Below are positions 10,901 through 22,600 of a DNA stretch of 64,000 bases, in pieces. Positions within the stretch are counted from its first letter, which is position 1, and every line of letters starts with the position of its first letter. Below the pieces are notes generated by a model. That model had not been told where the DNA came from, searched no databases, and saw only the letters and a list, made by a program, of their open reading frames with translations. Origin of the DNA: Psettodes erumei. Taxonomy: Eukaryota > Chordata > Actinopteri > Pleuronectiformes > Psettodidae. The translations under genes were made by a program, and so were the position numbers. The stretch is taken from NCBI GenBank assembly GCA_016785225.1, contig JAFBJZ010000510.1, positions 1,860,001 to 1,924,000 on the forward strand, read 5' to 3'.

Positions 10901-13900
10901 GGGAAGTAGGAGCAGATAAGTCAAACACCTCATGATCCGGCCATGATGGAGCAACCTGCAGTCTGCCGTTGGCATCGGCACGGGCAGAAGCGAATCTTTC
11001 TTCGTGTTAATAATCCGGCGAAGCGAATCACTCTCTGGGCTCCGGGTGAACTAAGTGTACGGAGGGGAGGGTTTGCTCGGCTTTTTTCCCTGCGGGGATT
11101 TCGGCTCCTACGGCGCCGCTTTAAAACGGCATCGACCGCGAAGTTTACACGACACCATCTAAAATATACGTCCGGGCCACTTGGAGTCCTCCTCCGCTTC
11201 CAACTTGGACCAGAAGCACTTGTCCTCGGTCTCCGCTGGCGGTCACCTCATCCTCTCTCCGGACGGAGAAACGTCCGCGCAGCGTCGCTCGTTTTCCCTT
11301 TTTTTACCCCCAGCGAGTGGGTAATCCGGAGACTCGCAGCTGGTAGTCAAGTCTATTTTTTCCCCACCGCTCCGCCTCTACGTTAATCCTCACACGTCCT
11401 CCTCCTTCTTCTTCCTTCTTTTACGAACCGGCCGACGACCGACACGAACCCAGCTCCGATATCCCGACGCGGCCGTACGCGTCCGCAGTAAGTCTTCATT
11501 TGTCGGGAGTTTTTAAGGTCTGCTCTATTTTTTCTGCTTTTTTTTTTTTTGGTCGTGATCTCCTCAGACGCCCAGGGCTGACCGCGGACCAATCGCATCG
11601 ACGCTCTGCGCTTACGTCAGGAGGACCGAAGCGCCTCCCTCCGCAGCTCCGCAGAGTGCGTCATCGGACAAACGCTCCTCCTCCTCCGCCCCGACCGCTC
11701 GAGCCGGTGCTTAAAAAGACATAAAACTAGTAGGAATAAAAGGGAACAGGTTCTGTTGACTATGGACCCCCAGCCCAGGGCAGCAATGAACCCAGACAGA
11801 CCTTAAACAGTGCTGTCACAGTGTTTTCAGTGACCACAAGTTAACTTTCAGGACTTTTTGTGTTTTAGTTCTTAAGTCATTTAATGTGGAACCTAATTAA
11901 GCAATGAGCAAGTTGAATTACTGCCATATAATATACAATCCAACTAGAAGTGATTTTCCTGTGATGTTGTTTTGTCAACATTTCATAATGTGCCTGTTGA
12001 CTGGCTGCAAGCAGCCGCCGCCGCCTGTCGCGAGCGCGTTAACCGCACTCTGCTGCCTTTTCAGATTCTACCGCCTTTTACCGCATTTTCTTCCATGTCG
12101 TAGAAAAACACAGAGAAAGAAAAGGCGAGAAAGTCTCACCGGAGGAGTGGAGGGAGAGTGTCAGGGAGTTTGAGAAAACGAGGGAGAGAAAGTTCCAGCT
12201 ACAGCAATTTGCTCTTTTGCCAAATGTGCCGGTTAATGCTGACATATTCTGACAAGTAGGTAACGTACAGAAACGATGGTGTCGTTTTGCTAGAGAGGTG
12301 ACACAGCAACATGCTCACACAGTGTAGGAATGGCTTGTTATTTATGGCTTTATTGGTGTGTGCAATAATCAGGTGATTTGTTTTATAACTAATATTAGAA
12401 TTATAACTATGCAAACACACACACAAACACATCGCATTGCAGGGCTGGCTAACGTTTTACCAACCAAGCTGTCTGCAGATGATGGTAGACAAGCTGAAAG
12501 CATGTAGTAATAATAATAATAATAATAATAATAATATGTAGAATGATAATAATTATGTAGCAGATTAAAAGTGACATTCCTGGGCCAGTGAGTGGCTGAT
12601 CCCCTCATATTTCTCAGTGTAGTCTGTCTTTACAAGACAACCCCTTTTTTGTATTTAAAATCTTTATTTGCAAAATAAACAGTAGCTCGAGCTATCAAGA
12701 TAAACGTAGTGGGATAAAACATACAAGATTTCACTGTGAAATGCTGTGGAGTAGAAGCAGAAAACAGCAGAACATTTGACTAAAGTAAATGTACTTACAG
12801 ACTGTGGCCATTCCCAACCATGAGTCATGATCTTTGTAAAGACATCTGACCTTCTAAGGAAAAGAAAAAATCAACAAGTCTGGCTGCTTCCTGAATTCTT
12901 TCCCCATATATACATAACCATTTCTGGTAAAAGATAAATGAAGGAATCAAATAAAAGCTTAGTTGCAAAGATGAAACTGTTCGACAAGTCAATTTAAGCA
13001 GCGTCTTCTACCGTACGCATAAAGTCAAACCATCTTTTTTTTTTATATACCCCAAAACCACCAAGTTGCCTCAGAGGACTTTACAATCTGTTCATCGTAT
13101 GACTCCCTCTGTGCTTAGACCAAAAGTCAAACATGCACTAATATAAACACAAACTTATCGTCCATCACATTCATGCTTTTAATTTGAAAATGGAAATACA
13201 TTTATGTCATGAAGCTGTACAGCACCTTGAAAATTAAACTATGAGTGTTATTGGGTTTGTACTGCGTTACGTCCCCGTACATTAAAAAAAAAACATATTG
13301 TGATGGCACCTATGAGTCTTTAAGGACGTATGTTTTTTTTAATTTCTGTGCATAACTGACCTAACAAACAGTGCGACTTTGTATCCTAATATTTGTAAAG
13401 CCCTTCAGTGGACTCCGATATTGGAAAATGATTCGATGATGTGAAACATACTCGGCGTTCAGTCAGGTTTTGATGAGTGAAGGCGTCTTTCTTGAGCTGC
13501 CATTTTGCACTGCCATTCAACGGCAATACAGAGAGAAATCCATCAGAGAACAGGAAACTCAAGAGACCAATTTCTGCTGCCGCCGTAACAGAAAATAGAC
13601 CTGAATGCATTGTGTGTGGCGCGGAGACAGTTTTGGGGCTTTTTGAAGGGGGGGGGGCACAGCTTCCTCGCAGCTTTTAATGTTATTCATTCAGCCCTGC
13701 ACTTGATTGAAAGGAGCGAGTTCACGGCACTTCTCCGGAGGGGGGGGTGGCTGAGGTAATTTTGGGGAATGCGGGGGAACAGAAGTAGAAAGTAGAGTGA
13801 GGCAGGTCAAGGGGAAAGTGGGTACACAAGAGAAAAAAAAAAGGTAAAGCACAGCACTCCATCACAGAATGACTCCTCTTTGAGCGTCACAGATTGATTT

Positions 13901-16900
13901 TATATTCCACTGAAGGAGGATTGTTTTTTTTGTTTTTTTCTTAAACAGCCTCTTTTTCTATGGGGATCTTGCCTGGCCCAGCATTAACAGAGAAGAGCAG
14001 CGATGGCCAACTCTGCAGACGTATCATTACATGTTGTGTGTGTGTGTGTGTGTGTGGGTGCGTGGGGGGGGGTCAGCCTGGATCTTATTACCAGCTGGCT
14101 CTACCAGCTTTCCACTGGACTGCTCTTTAAACGCAGCCACAAACTTCAAAGATATTTGACTCCACTGTTACAGCCGTGGCACAGAACTCTGCCTTTTGTC
14201 TCCCAGCTCCAGTGGAAGGACGACTCCTCCTTACTTCAGCATTAAATTAGATTTTTTTTTTAACTTGCTAAAATCGTTTATAGGATAAAAAAAAGACTAA
14301 AGGCAAACTGCTGGGCTGTTTCATGACAAATGCAGGTGGTTCTGTTAAGCCCCCCCCCCCCTTTTTCCATAAAGTTTATGATCCGCCATGCTGTACAAGT
14401 TTCTCAGAGACATTCGAGAAGCAAAAAAAAAAAAAAGTTTGAGACGTGAGCTTGCGATTGGAAGGTTGCCCGTCTCGATCCATTTTTTCGCCAGCTGAGA
14501 AAATCTGGACAGAGACGCTGAATGAGAAACAGGCTGCTTTGTGTTGCACTCCAGCTAAATGCTAATCCTCCCGTTCTCTGGCGGAGCTGATTAGCAGTCA
14601 GTAGGAGGACACTGGTTTTACTGGTGAAGCTCACAGGTCACAGGAGTAAAACCAAATCCGTATGTATTCAAGGCAGGTTTTTGGTTCTGGATTTTTGAAC
14701 TTTCTTCGATCTGAACCAGAGGGTGCGTGTGGTGGGAGGAGAAAAAAAAAAGACTTGCTTGCATTTTTGCTTCTTGGCTTGTTTACTGCTCCGACACTGA
14801 TGAACCAGGCTTGTAAACAAAAGCCACACGGCCGCACAAGCAGCTGGTTCATCGGACAGAGTTCTAGCTGAAGTGTCTTCCTGTGAGATCTTTGGCAGCG
14901 GCATGTGAGAGTCAAACAGATCTGACATCAGTCAGTGGTGGCGGTTACTTGAACATGACGGACTTGGATGCTGTCTTAGCTATGATTTATTAATCACACA
15001 TGAGACACTAGCTGAATATGATCATGACAAGATCCTTCAACCCATAAACTGCTTTCAGCCTCCACTCAGGGGGATCATATGACATGGTCATCGTCAGCAG
15101 ATGAAGGTTGCTTGGTTTGTCACAGTAGCTGTTTCTGGGCAAAATTAGAACTTTGTGGTTCAACGTGAACTTGGCTCAAACGGTCCAGAAAACGTTTGGT
15201 AGTGGACCTTGAGCGGAAGTTTTTTGGTTTCCACTTTGGTGGCATTTCTTGTTCAGTTGCTACAGATACCATACACACATTTTCTCTTCAAGCAAATGTG
15301 CTCAGTCAGGAAATCAAAGTCAATATTTGATACAATGACACACTTGGAGAACGAATACTTCTATGTTGGCAATTTGAAAAGTTTCAGGATGAGAGGGTAA
15401 AACCGTTGTTGATTCTCAATTGCCTGGTTACAATGCAGTAACAATAAAGTTACTAATTCAATGAATACATTCATCAAGTTACAGTGTAAAGAAATCCTCT
15501 ATCGACTACTCTCTTCTTGCACCGTCCATAACCTAACTTTCCATCAGACTTTTATTGAAGTGAGGTTTTAATATCCTGGTGATTAACTAAGAGACATTTA
15601 AGTCTGTCGTGCTCTTTAGTGTGAGTGACAGAATCTGTGGAGAAATATTCTGAACGTCCCTTTAAAATGTGACACAACAAACGCTTGATTAATCTCCCTT
15701 CTCGTCGCTGTCTCCGTCAGACCCGTGCCTGTACATTCCCCGCTTCGCCCAGCTGCTGGAGTTCGGAGAGAAGAACCACGACGTCTCCATGACGGCACTG
15801 AGACTGGTGCAGAGGATGAAGAGGGACTGGATGCACACGGGACGAAGGCCTTCGGGGCTCTGCGGAGCAGGTAACCGCGAGGCGAGGCGGCGGCGGGTAT
15901 CTGCGGCCTGGAGGCTCGGAGCAGCGGGACGCGCCGGCTGAAGTTATGAGCGTGCCAACACTGTATCTGAGCATTAAAACAGGCGGAGGACATTTTCAAG
16001 AACCACTGAGCAACAGGAAAATCCTGTTCTGGATCCTAGTCGTTCGATATCCTGAAACGGTCGTAAAGTAAATTCGTTTTCAGATGAAAATCAGGTTTAG
16101 TTTTGATAGCTCAATAGTTTTTGAGGATTAAATAAGTTTCGTTATTGCCTTTTTAAAAACTCTTGAAACAGCCAAATAAGTTGTGTATCTAGCAACTGCG
16201 TTGTTTTCAGTTGACCATAGCAGATGCACAGCAGGTAAATTGGGAAAAAAAAGGCCTCTGTCTGAGCGGCTGATGTCACAGGAAGCCATGAAGGAGAGTC
16301 TCTTTATCCAGATCACGTGATAATGTAACACGTGCACCTTGACCCGAGTACGGTTTCTCACAGTGTGAACAGGAAGTGCCTGTCCAGTAGCAGGTGCAGC
16401 GGCTGGTGAAACCTGACAGTTTTCCAAATGAGTTTTTTTTTACCGCTCGTCGGTTATCAGCCGCTGAGGACTGAGGGTGAGACAGACCTGCCGGCACCTG
16501 CCAGTCTATCCTGGCGTTGTTTTCCCACCCTGCCCGTCACTCCCGTCGTCTCGCAGCTTTGCAGTGCAGTTTATGAGAAACGGCTGAGCTCAAAGCTCCT
16601 CTCTCTGCCCGCGTCAGCCCGAATGCGCTCGGCTTTGACGCATTACCGGCTAAGACGTCCTGAAATCGAATCGGCCGGCTTCCTCCGCTCGCTGCGTGTT
16701 TACACTCGCGGTGTCAGATTTTCTGCTCCCTCCGTCTCGCTGCTGCATTCGCCTTAATAATTAATTGCTCATCATAAATCATTGAGGAGGATGCACTCGC
16801 ACGGAAGAGGGAAAAGTTTGTTCCCAAAACTGATGCAAATCGAACCGGAAACGTGCGTCTGCAAGAAGTTCTTTTAGGGCACAGAGGAGAGGGTTCCATC

Positions 16901-19586
16901 GCTGGTAACTTTCCGCGAGGACAAAAAGGTCGCAAATGTAAAGCGACACAACAACACCGGGAACCAGCAGCCTGGCAGTGGCGTGGCTTCAAGGTAATGG
17001 CACTGAAATGTCCTCGGCGCAGCTAAAAGCTGCCACTTCAGTCCTCCAGGCTGTTAGAAGTGTGCATGTAGAAGTGGAAGCGTGCATCTATCTTTTAACA
17101 GGCTCTCGAGCGAGGCAAACTCTAATGATGGTTATATAACTGTTCCCCTTCAAGCCTCGCGCTGTAATTCATTGCATAATACGAAGTGGCCGTCGTTAGT
17201 CCTTTTTAATAAAATTGTGTTTGTGTGTGGGGGGCGGACTGTCGGCTCTGTCCTCCGGTCTTCATGATGTTGGTGCAGATAACTGCCTGAACACCGCCAT
17301 GACATCTGAGTTTCTGTCACGCCTCTGAGTCTCGATGACATCTGCGTACATACCTTTATATCAGTATATCAGACAGAAAGCTCAATATCAGACACGTTTT
17401 TTGTGGTTGATTTATAAATCACGTGCAGAGACAGAGCAGGGAGTCGCTCGCTTGTTCGTATGTTTCGGTTAAATCTCACCGCACCGTCTCTTGTCCGTTT
17501 CCAGCTCTTCTCGTTGCCGCCCGCATGCACGAGTTTCGCCGCACCATCAAAGAAATCGTCAGCATCGTGAAAGTGTGTGAAACCACGCTAAGGAAAAGGT
17601 GGGTGGTCAGGGCTTTTCATGCGTTTCACTTGGACGAGATGTTTCTGACCGCTGAAACTGCAGATCTGTCCGTGCAAACGGTTAAATGTGCGCAAGTGAA
17701 GAACAAGTTGTAGCACAGGCTGTGTGTTTGATGTGACGAACTTGCCTCTATACTAACTTTGTCCTCGTGTCAGACTGACAGAGTTTGAGGACACGCCCAC
17801 GAGTCAGCTGACCATCGAGGAGTTCATGAAGGTGGACCTGGACCAGGAGTGTGACCCGCCTTGCTTCACAGCCGGCCTGAGGAAGAAAAAAACCCAACAG
17901 GTACGGGAGGTGGGGGGGGGGGGAGTACTTACAACAGGTGGGGTTCAAAAGGCTTTCACATCATCTGAGGAACAACACATGTTGTGATAAATGCCACTGG
18001 CCGGCTTCCACCAAATAGATGATTAAGCTTTTACCTTTTATTTCCATGATCATTATTTGCAGCCCTCAGGCCTTCTCCAATATTTAATGAAGGACATTAA
18101 CTGTAAAAATAAAACTATAAGATCACAGAGAGGCAACAGGCGGGGCTTTTTTTTATTAACCAAGTATTAACCAGCAGCTGAGACTCCTGTACGTCATGCA
18201 GAAATGTTATTAAGTCTGTGGGCACAACGTTTTCTGGCATTTAGGATTTGTTCCTCCAGTGTGGATACGAATCGAGAAAGGAATCTCGAGATGCTGGAGT
18301 CACATCTGGAGGGGCTCCGTCTTGAGATGGGGTTTGGGTGGTGTCATTGGGTGTTTGTGTGACACAGCCGGATGTGTTGGTCACTGATGAACGGCCACCT
18401 GGCGGTTTAAGACCTCAGGAACAAGTTGAATCAAGCGTTAAAAATTTTTCTTGTTAAACTGAGGGGGGTGAAGACTCACAAGTCAAACTTTTACTTCCCT
18501 TTTTTTTTGAAAGATCCTCAGCTCAGTCATCAGCCAGTGTTTTTCTCACATCACAGTGGAAAAGAGCAGAAAACGAGACACAGAGGCAGACGAACAAAGC
18601 GTTTCTTCTTTCACAGCAAAGGAAAGAAAAGTACTGTCGCTCATTGAATCCCGTACTTCAGCTGCGTCTCACACCATCGGCCTCGAGTCACACTCATGCT
18701 CGGTGCTTTATTCTTGCTTCTGAAAGCAAAGGCGGCTGCCGTCAAACGACCCACGAGCCTCGTCTTATAACGTTCTTTATTATTATGAGGCGTTTAACTC
18801 CTGTCGCCGCCAGGTCACTGTTGAATTTCTCCTCCGCTTTCTCCTCCTCCCCTCTAGCTGGAGCTGGAGCTGAAGAAAAAGATGGATGACGTCGAAGGTA
18901 TGAATGCGACATCCCTGTCCGTTTGCCGTCACATCGGAGCCATCTTTCCTTTTCATTTGGGTGAAATGAATTGTGTTAGCTTCTCTGGGTAATTTGGTTG
19001 TCTTGTTTTCCTCCATCTGGCTGCCGCTGGGCCGACCTTGACTGTGATAAAAACAAAAATGCTGCAGAGCGTGGAGAGGAAACAGCTCCCCGTTCTTTGA
19101 AAATGATTTATTTTCTGCACAACATGCAATTAACCATACATTATGTTTCTATACCAACATATTATATTGTAATTATGGAGCCAAGGGAAATGTAATTTAA
19201 AGGGTCAGTAAAGCTTCAGAAGAACAGCCTGTGACAAGCAGGAACATAAAAAGGCAGCAGAAGTGTAATTTCCTCTCCCTGCATGCATGGCACACATTCA
19301 TTTCAGGGAGGTAAAAAAAAAGGACTGCATCTGATCTCCTTCTTTTCAGTTTTACACGCAGGTATAATGATGCTGATCCTGGCGTTGCTCCCGGTTTAAC
19401 TCCGCCGTTGTTCTTTCCTTGTTCTTTTTGTAAATGTCGGAACAGATGAAATTTACGGCTACCAGGACGAGATCGACGCGGAGCTTGAGATCAGCAGACC
19501 CAAACTGAGAGGAGTGTACGCCGCGTACGTTAAAGGAGGTACGGGGCAGAGCAGAGGCCGTCCTGTAAACTGAAAGTGGCTTGTTT

Positions 19587-19631
<45 letters not shown>

Positions 19632-22600
19632 TCAGCAGTGTCATCATTACCAGATGTCAAATTCTGTCAAACATCAGGAGGCGGCCCACGTGGTTAGCTG
19701 TGCGGTCGTCATGGCGATGGCAGGGATGAGAACCAGAGTCCAGAAAATTTGACAGCTTCATTTGTGGGTCGCAGTTGGTTTTCTGCAAACTCATTTTGTT
19801 GTTGTCGTTGAGTTGAACGACAACCTGCCGTAGGCACAGCAGCATTAACGTGGCCAGCCGTTGGCTCGCACGTGGCGTTTTTGTGCGGCGACGCTCCCGT
19901 TTGTCATCCTGTCAATCAGTCCGACAAGGTGAGAAGTCTGAGCTCCTGTTTGTGTTTCCCTGTCGTCATCTGAGACCCCCTCCCACGCACCCACGCATAC
20001 ACACCCAGTTGCCCACCCATGGAAAGTAACACACATCAGAACGCAGTCCTGCTCGCTCGACGTTTTATCTGTTTGTACCTTCAGCTCTTTATCTGTGTCT
20101 CTCTGTCTTAGTCACACACACACTCACACCACAGACCCGTCCCACCCCCTGTGTTCACACAGTGGGGGGTGGGGGGGTCCCAGGCTGTCTCTGATGCCGT
20201 GACGCTTTCAGATCCGGCGGCATTTCGTTTCTTCTCAGACCGATAACCAAGTTGCTTTGTCTGACCCTTGGGCTTAAATCTGTGCGAGGACATTTTAATT
20301 ACATCCGATTAAAGGACACGTTTGAATTCGCCGCCTGCAGAGGACAGCCAAAATTATGAGCCCAATTATTTTGTCTGAATGTAATTTTAACAAACTATTT
20401 TTACTGCACTGCTGCAATTTTATTAACTAGTTTAAACTATAGTGGTCCTTCTGAATTGTGTTTTTTTTTTTTTTTCTTCGATTGTATTATTGTAATTAGA
20501 AAACCATAACTAGGATGTGCAATCATGCACAGCTAATTGCACCACCTGACTATAGTGTAAGTCCGCTGCCTCACTCAACCACGGGGGAATACTGAGGACT
20601 CATGGAATGCGTAATGAGATACAACACAGTGAAGGTGAGACAAAATGCGTTCATAGTCATTTATAATTTAATGGATGTATTCTCGTTTGGGCTGGGACAT
20701 GGCGACTTAGTCACTCAGGGAATTAAACTTGTGACCTTCTAGTTACTGGAAATTTTTCACTCCGGTCTGACATTATTTATACTAAACAACTAGCTGATTA
20801 ACTGCCTTTGTTTATTTATTATATGTTTATAGTCCATTTTTCTGCTCCTGTTCATCACTGGTTGGCTTTTTATTTATTCAATGACTAACTGTATTAACAG
20901 ATAGTTTAGTGGCCTGGTGGGCTCCTGAGCTCCACTTCTGTTAGATTCCAAAAGGAATATGCATCATCACAATTTCTTCACAGTTATTGATGACTTTTGC
21001 ATAAAAACATGTGGCTGTTTGCTCCATAAATAGTTTCTCCATTGATTTTCTCCAGAAAATTGACTCTAGCTTCAAATTGTTTGTGTTTCCTATTAGTGCA
21101 CGGCTGTAAAGTTTCTACTTGAGCCTGCTTATGTTTTCAATGGTTCACTTCGAGTCATTTCTTTTAAACGGATCAATTTGAGCACCACATTAATTCAAAC
21201 TCTTGTCTGTCCCTGTCCCAGACCGTGAGGTCGTCGACGATGACGTCTTCTCCGAGTCGTCCAGAACGGCAGAAGGCGAGGAAGCCGAGGAGGAGGAAGA
21301 GCTTCGGGCCGTGGCCAATCACTTTGGCAAAGAGCTCGGCGAGCTCACGCTGGAGGCCCTGATCAAGCTGGAACAGAAGAGACCAGAGGAGGAGCAGGAG
21401 GAGGAGAACTGCGAGCTGGAGGGCGGCGCTCCACAGCGAAAAGGCCCGACGCTGGCGTCCATCCTGGGCAAGATGCCCACCGCGGCCACTCTGGGCCTCT
21501 CCGAGTCCATCAACGCCTGCACCGGAGAAGAGAAGGAGAATGGTGAGTGCAGCCTGAATTGTATCATACTGGAAACTCACATCAGAACAATCTGGTATCA
21601 CATTATCAGAAATTAGATTAACAAGACTGGAGCTTTTTCTTTCACTCTCTGGGGCAGAATACTACTCTCATTCGTTCAAGTTCCGTCTCCGTGCTTTGTG
21701 TTTTGGATCTGTTTTCTCGGACTTTACGTGTTTCGGCTTTGTAATGCTTTTACATTTTGCTGTTTTCTCGGTGTGATCCAAGCAGACGAAGAATGGCTGC
21801 ATTTGACAAATCTTGTTAGAGTCAAGCCAATTTGAAGAACCGCTGCTTTGTGGGAAAGCTGTCAGACCTCATATCCTTGGATAGAGCAAACATCTTTTGT
21901 AAAAGCAGCATTTCCTTTGATAGCGTTCATCCTGGACTGTGTCTGGTACCTACTGTGCCACTATAATAACCCCCAATCAAGCTAAAGAATGCCCTCTCAG
22001 GTTTAATTGCCATAATTAACTTTCCTTCAGAATGTAATCGGCTGAGCCGCGTGTGAAAATTTGGCACCCATTATTACGTTTCACCCTACCCGCGCACTGC
22101 AGACGTGAACGGGGACGTGTGGGAGACGCTCAGGAGGACGCCACATTTCTTAAACTGCTGAGGCCTGTTGATGTGGATCGGTGCCAAAAAGTTGCTGCTG
22201 CTGTCGATGACTAATTTGAGCTCAGGCGCACCAGCTTTACTGCACCAAGACAAACGTAAGGGAAACGTAGCAAGCGTACACACAGAAATAAGTGCAAGTG
22301 TGGACTCTGGTGACCTGACTTGAACACTGATGGCTGTTACGCTCTGGAATGACTTTATCGTTGCAGTAAATCGGTTCTTTCTCCTGACGGCAGGTGCACT
22401 TGGTGTCGACCCCACTTGCAGATCAGCAGACAAACACTGCGAGCAAAACAACAATCAGGAGCCCGGGCCGATGCTCGTGCTCAGCTTCAAATTTTATCAT
22501 CGCCACAGGGCCAAAAAAAAAAAAAGTATGGCAAGAATAACATGAAATGACAGATCAGCAGATTTATTTTGAATAGATGCTGAAATCCTTAACTGAAACT

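Larger units (their letters stand above)
11721..15720. other. brf1 intron upstream of btbd6
   Basis: No exon was seen. It carries a diverged repeat related to the one at 2101-2560 (about 11900-12300), an AAT microsatellite at 12508-12536, a teleost repeat fragment near 13040-13135, G-runs at 13648-13659 and 13739-13748, a GT repeat near 14034-14057 and a 12-base C run near 14350. The rest looks unique and unremarkable. Confidence 0.65.

Noticed and set aside
10943..11386. 147-codon plus-strand frame in the btbd6 5' region
   Set aside because: Arg-rich translation of a CpG-rich promoter; a typical chance ORF in a CpG island.
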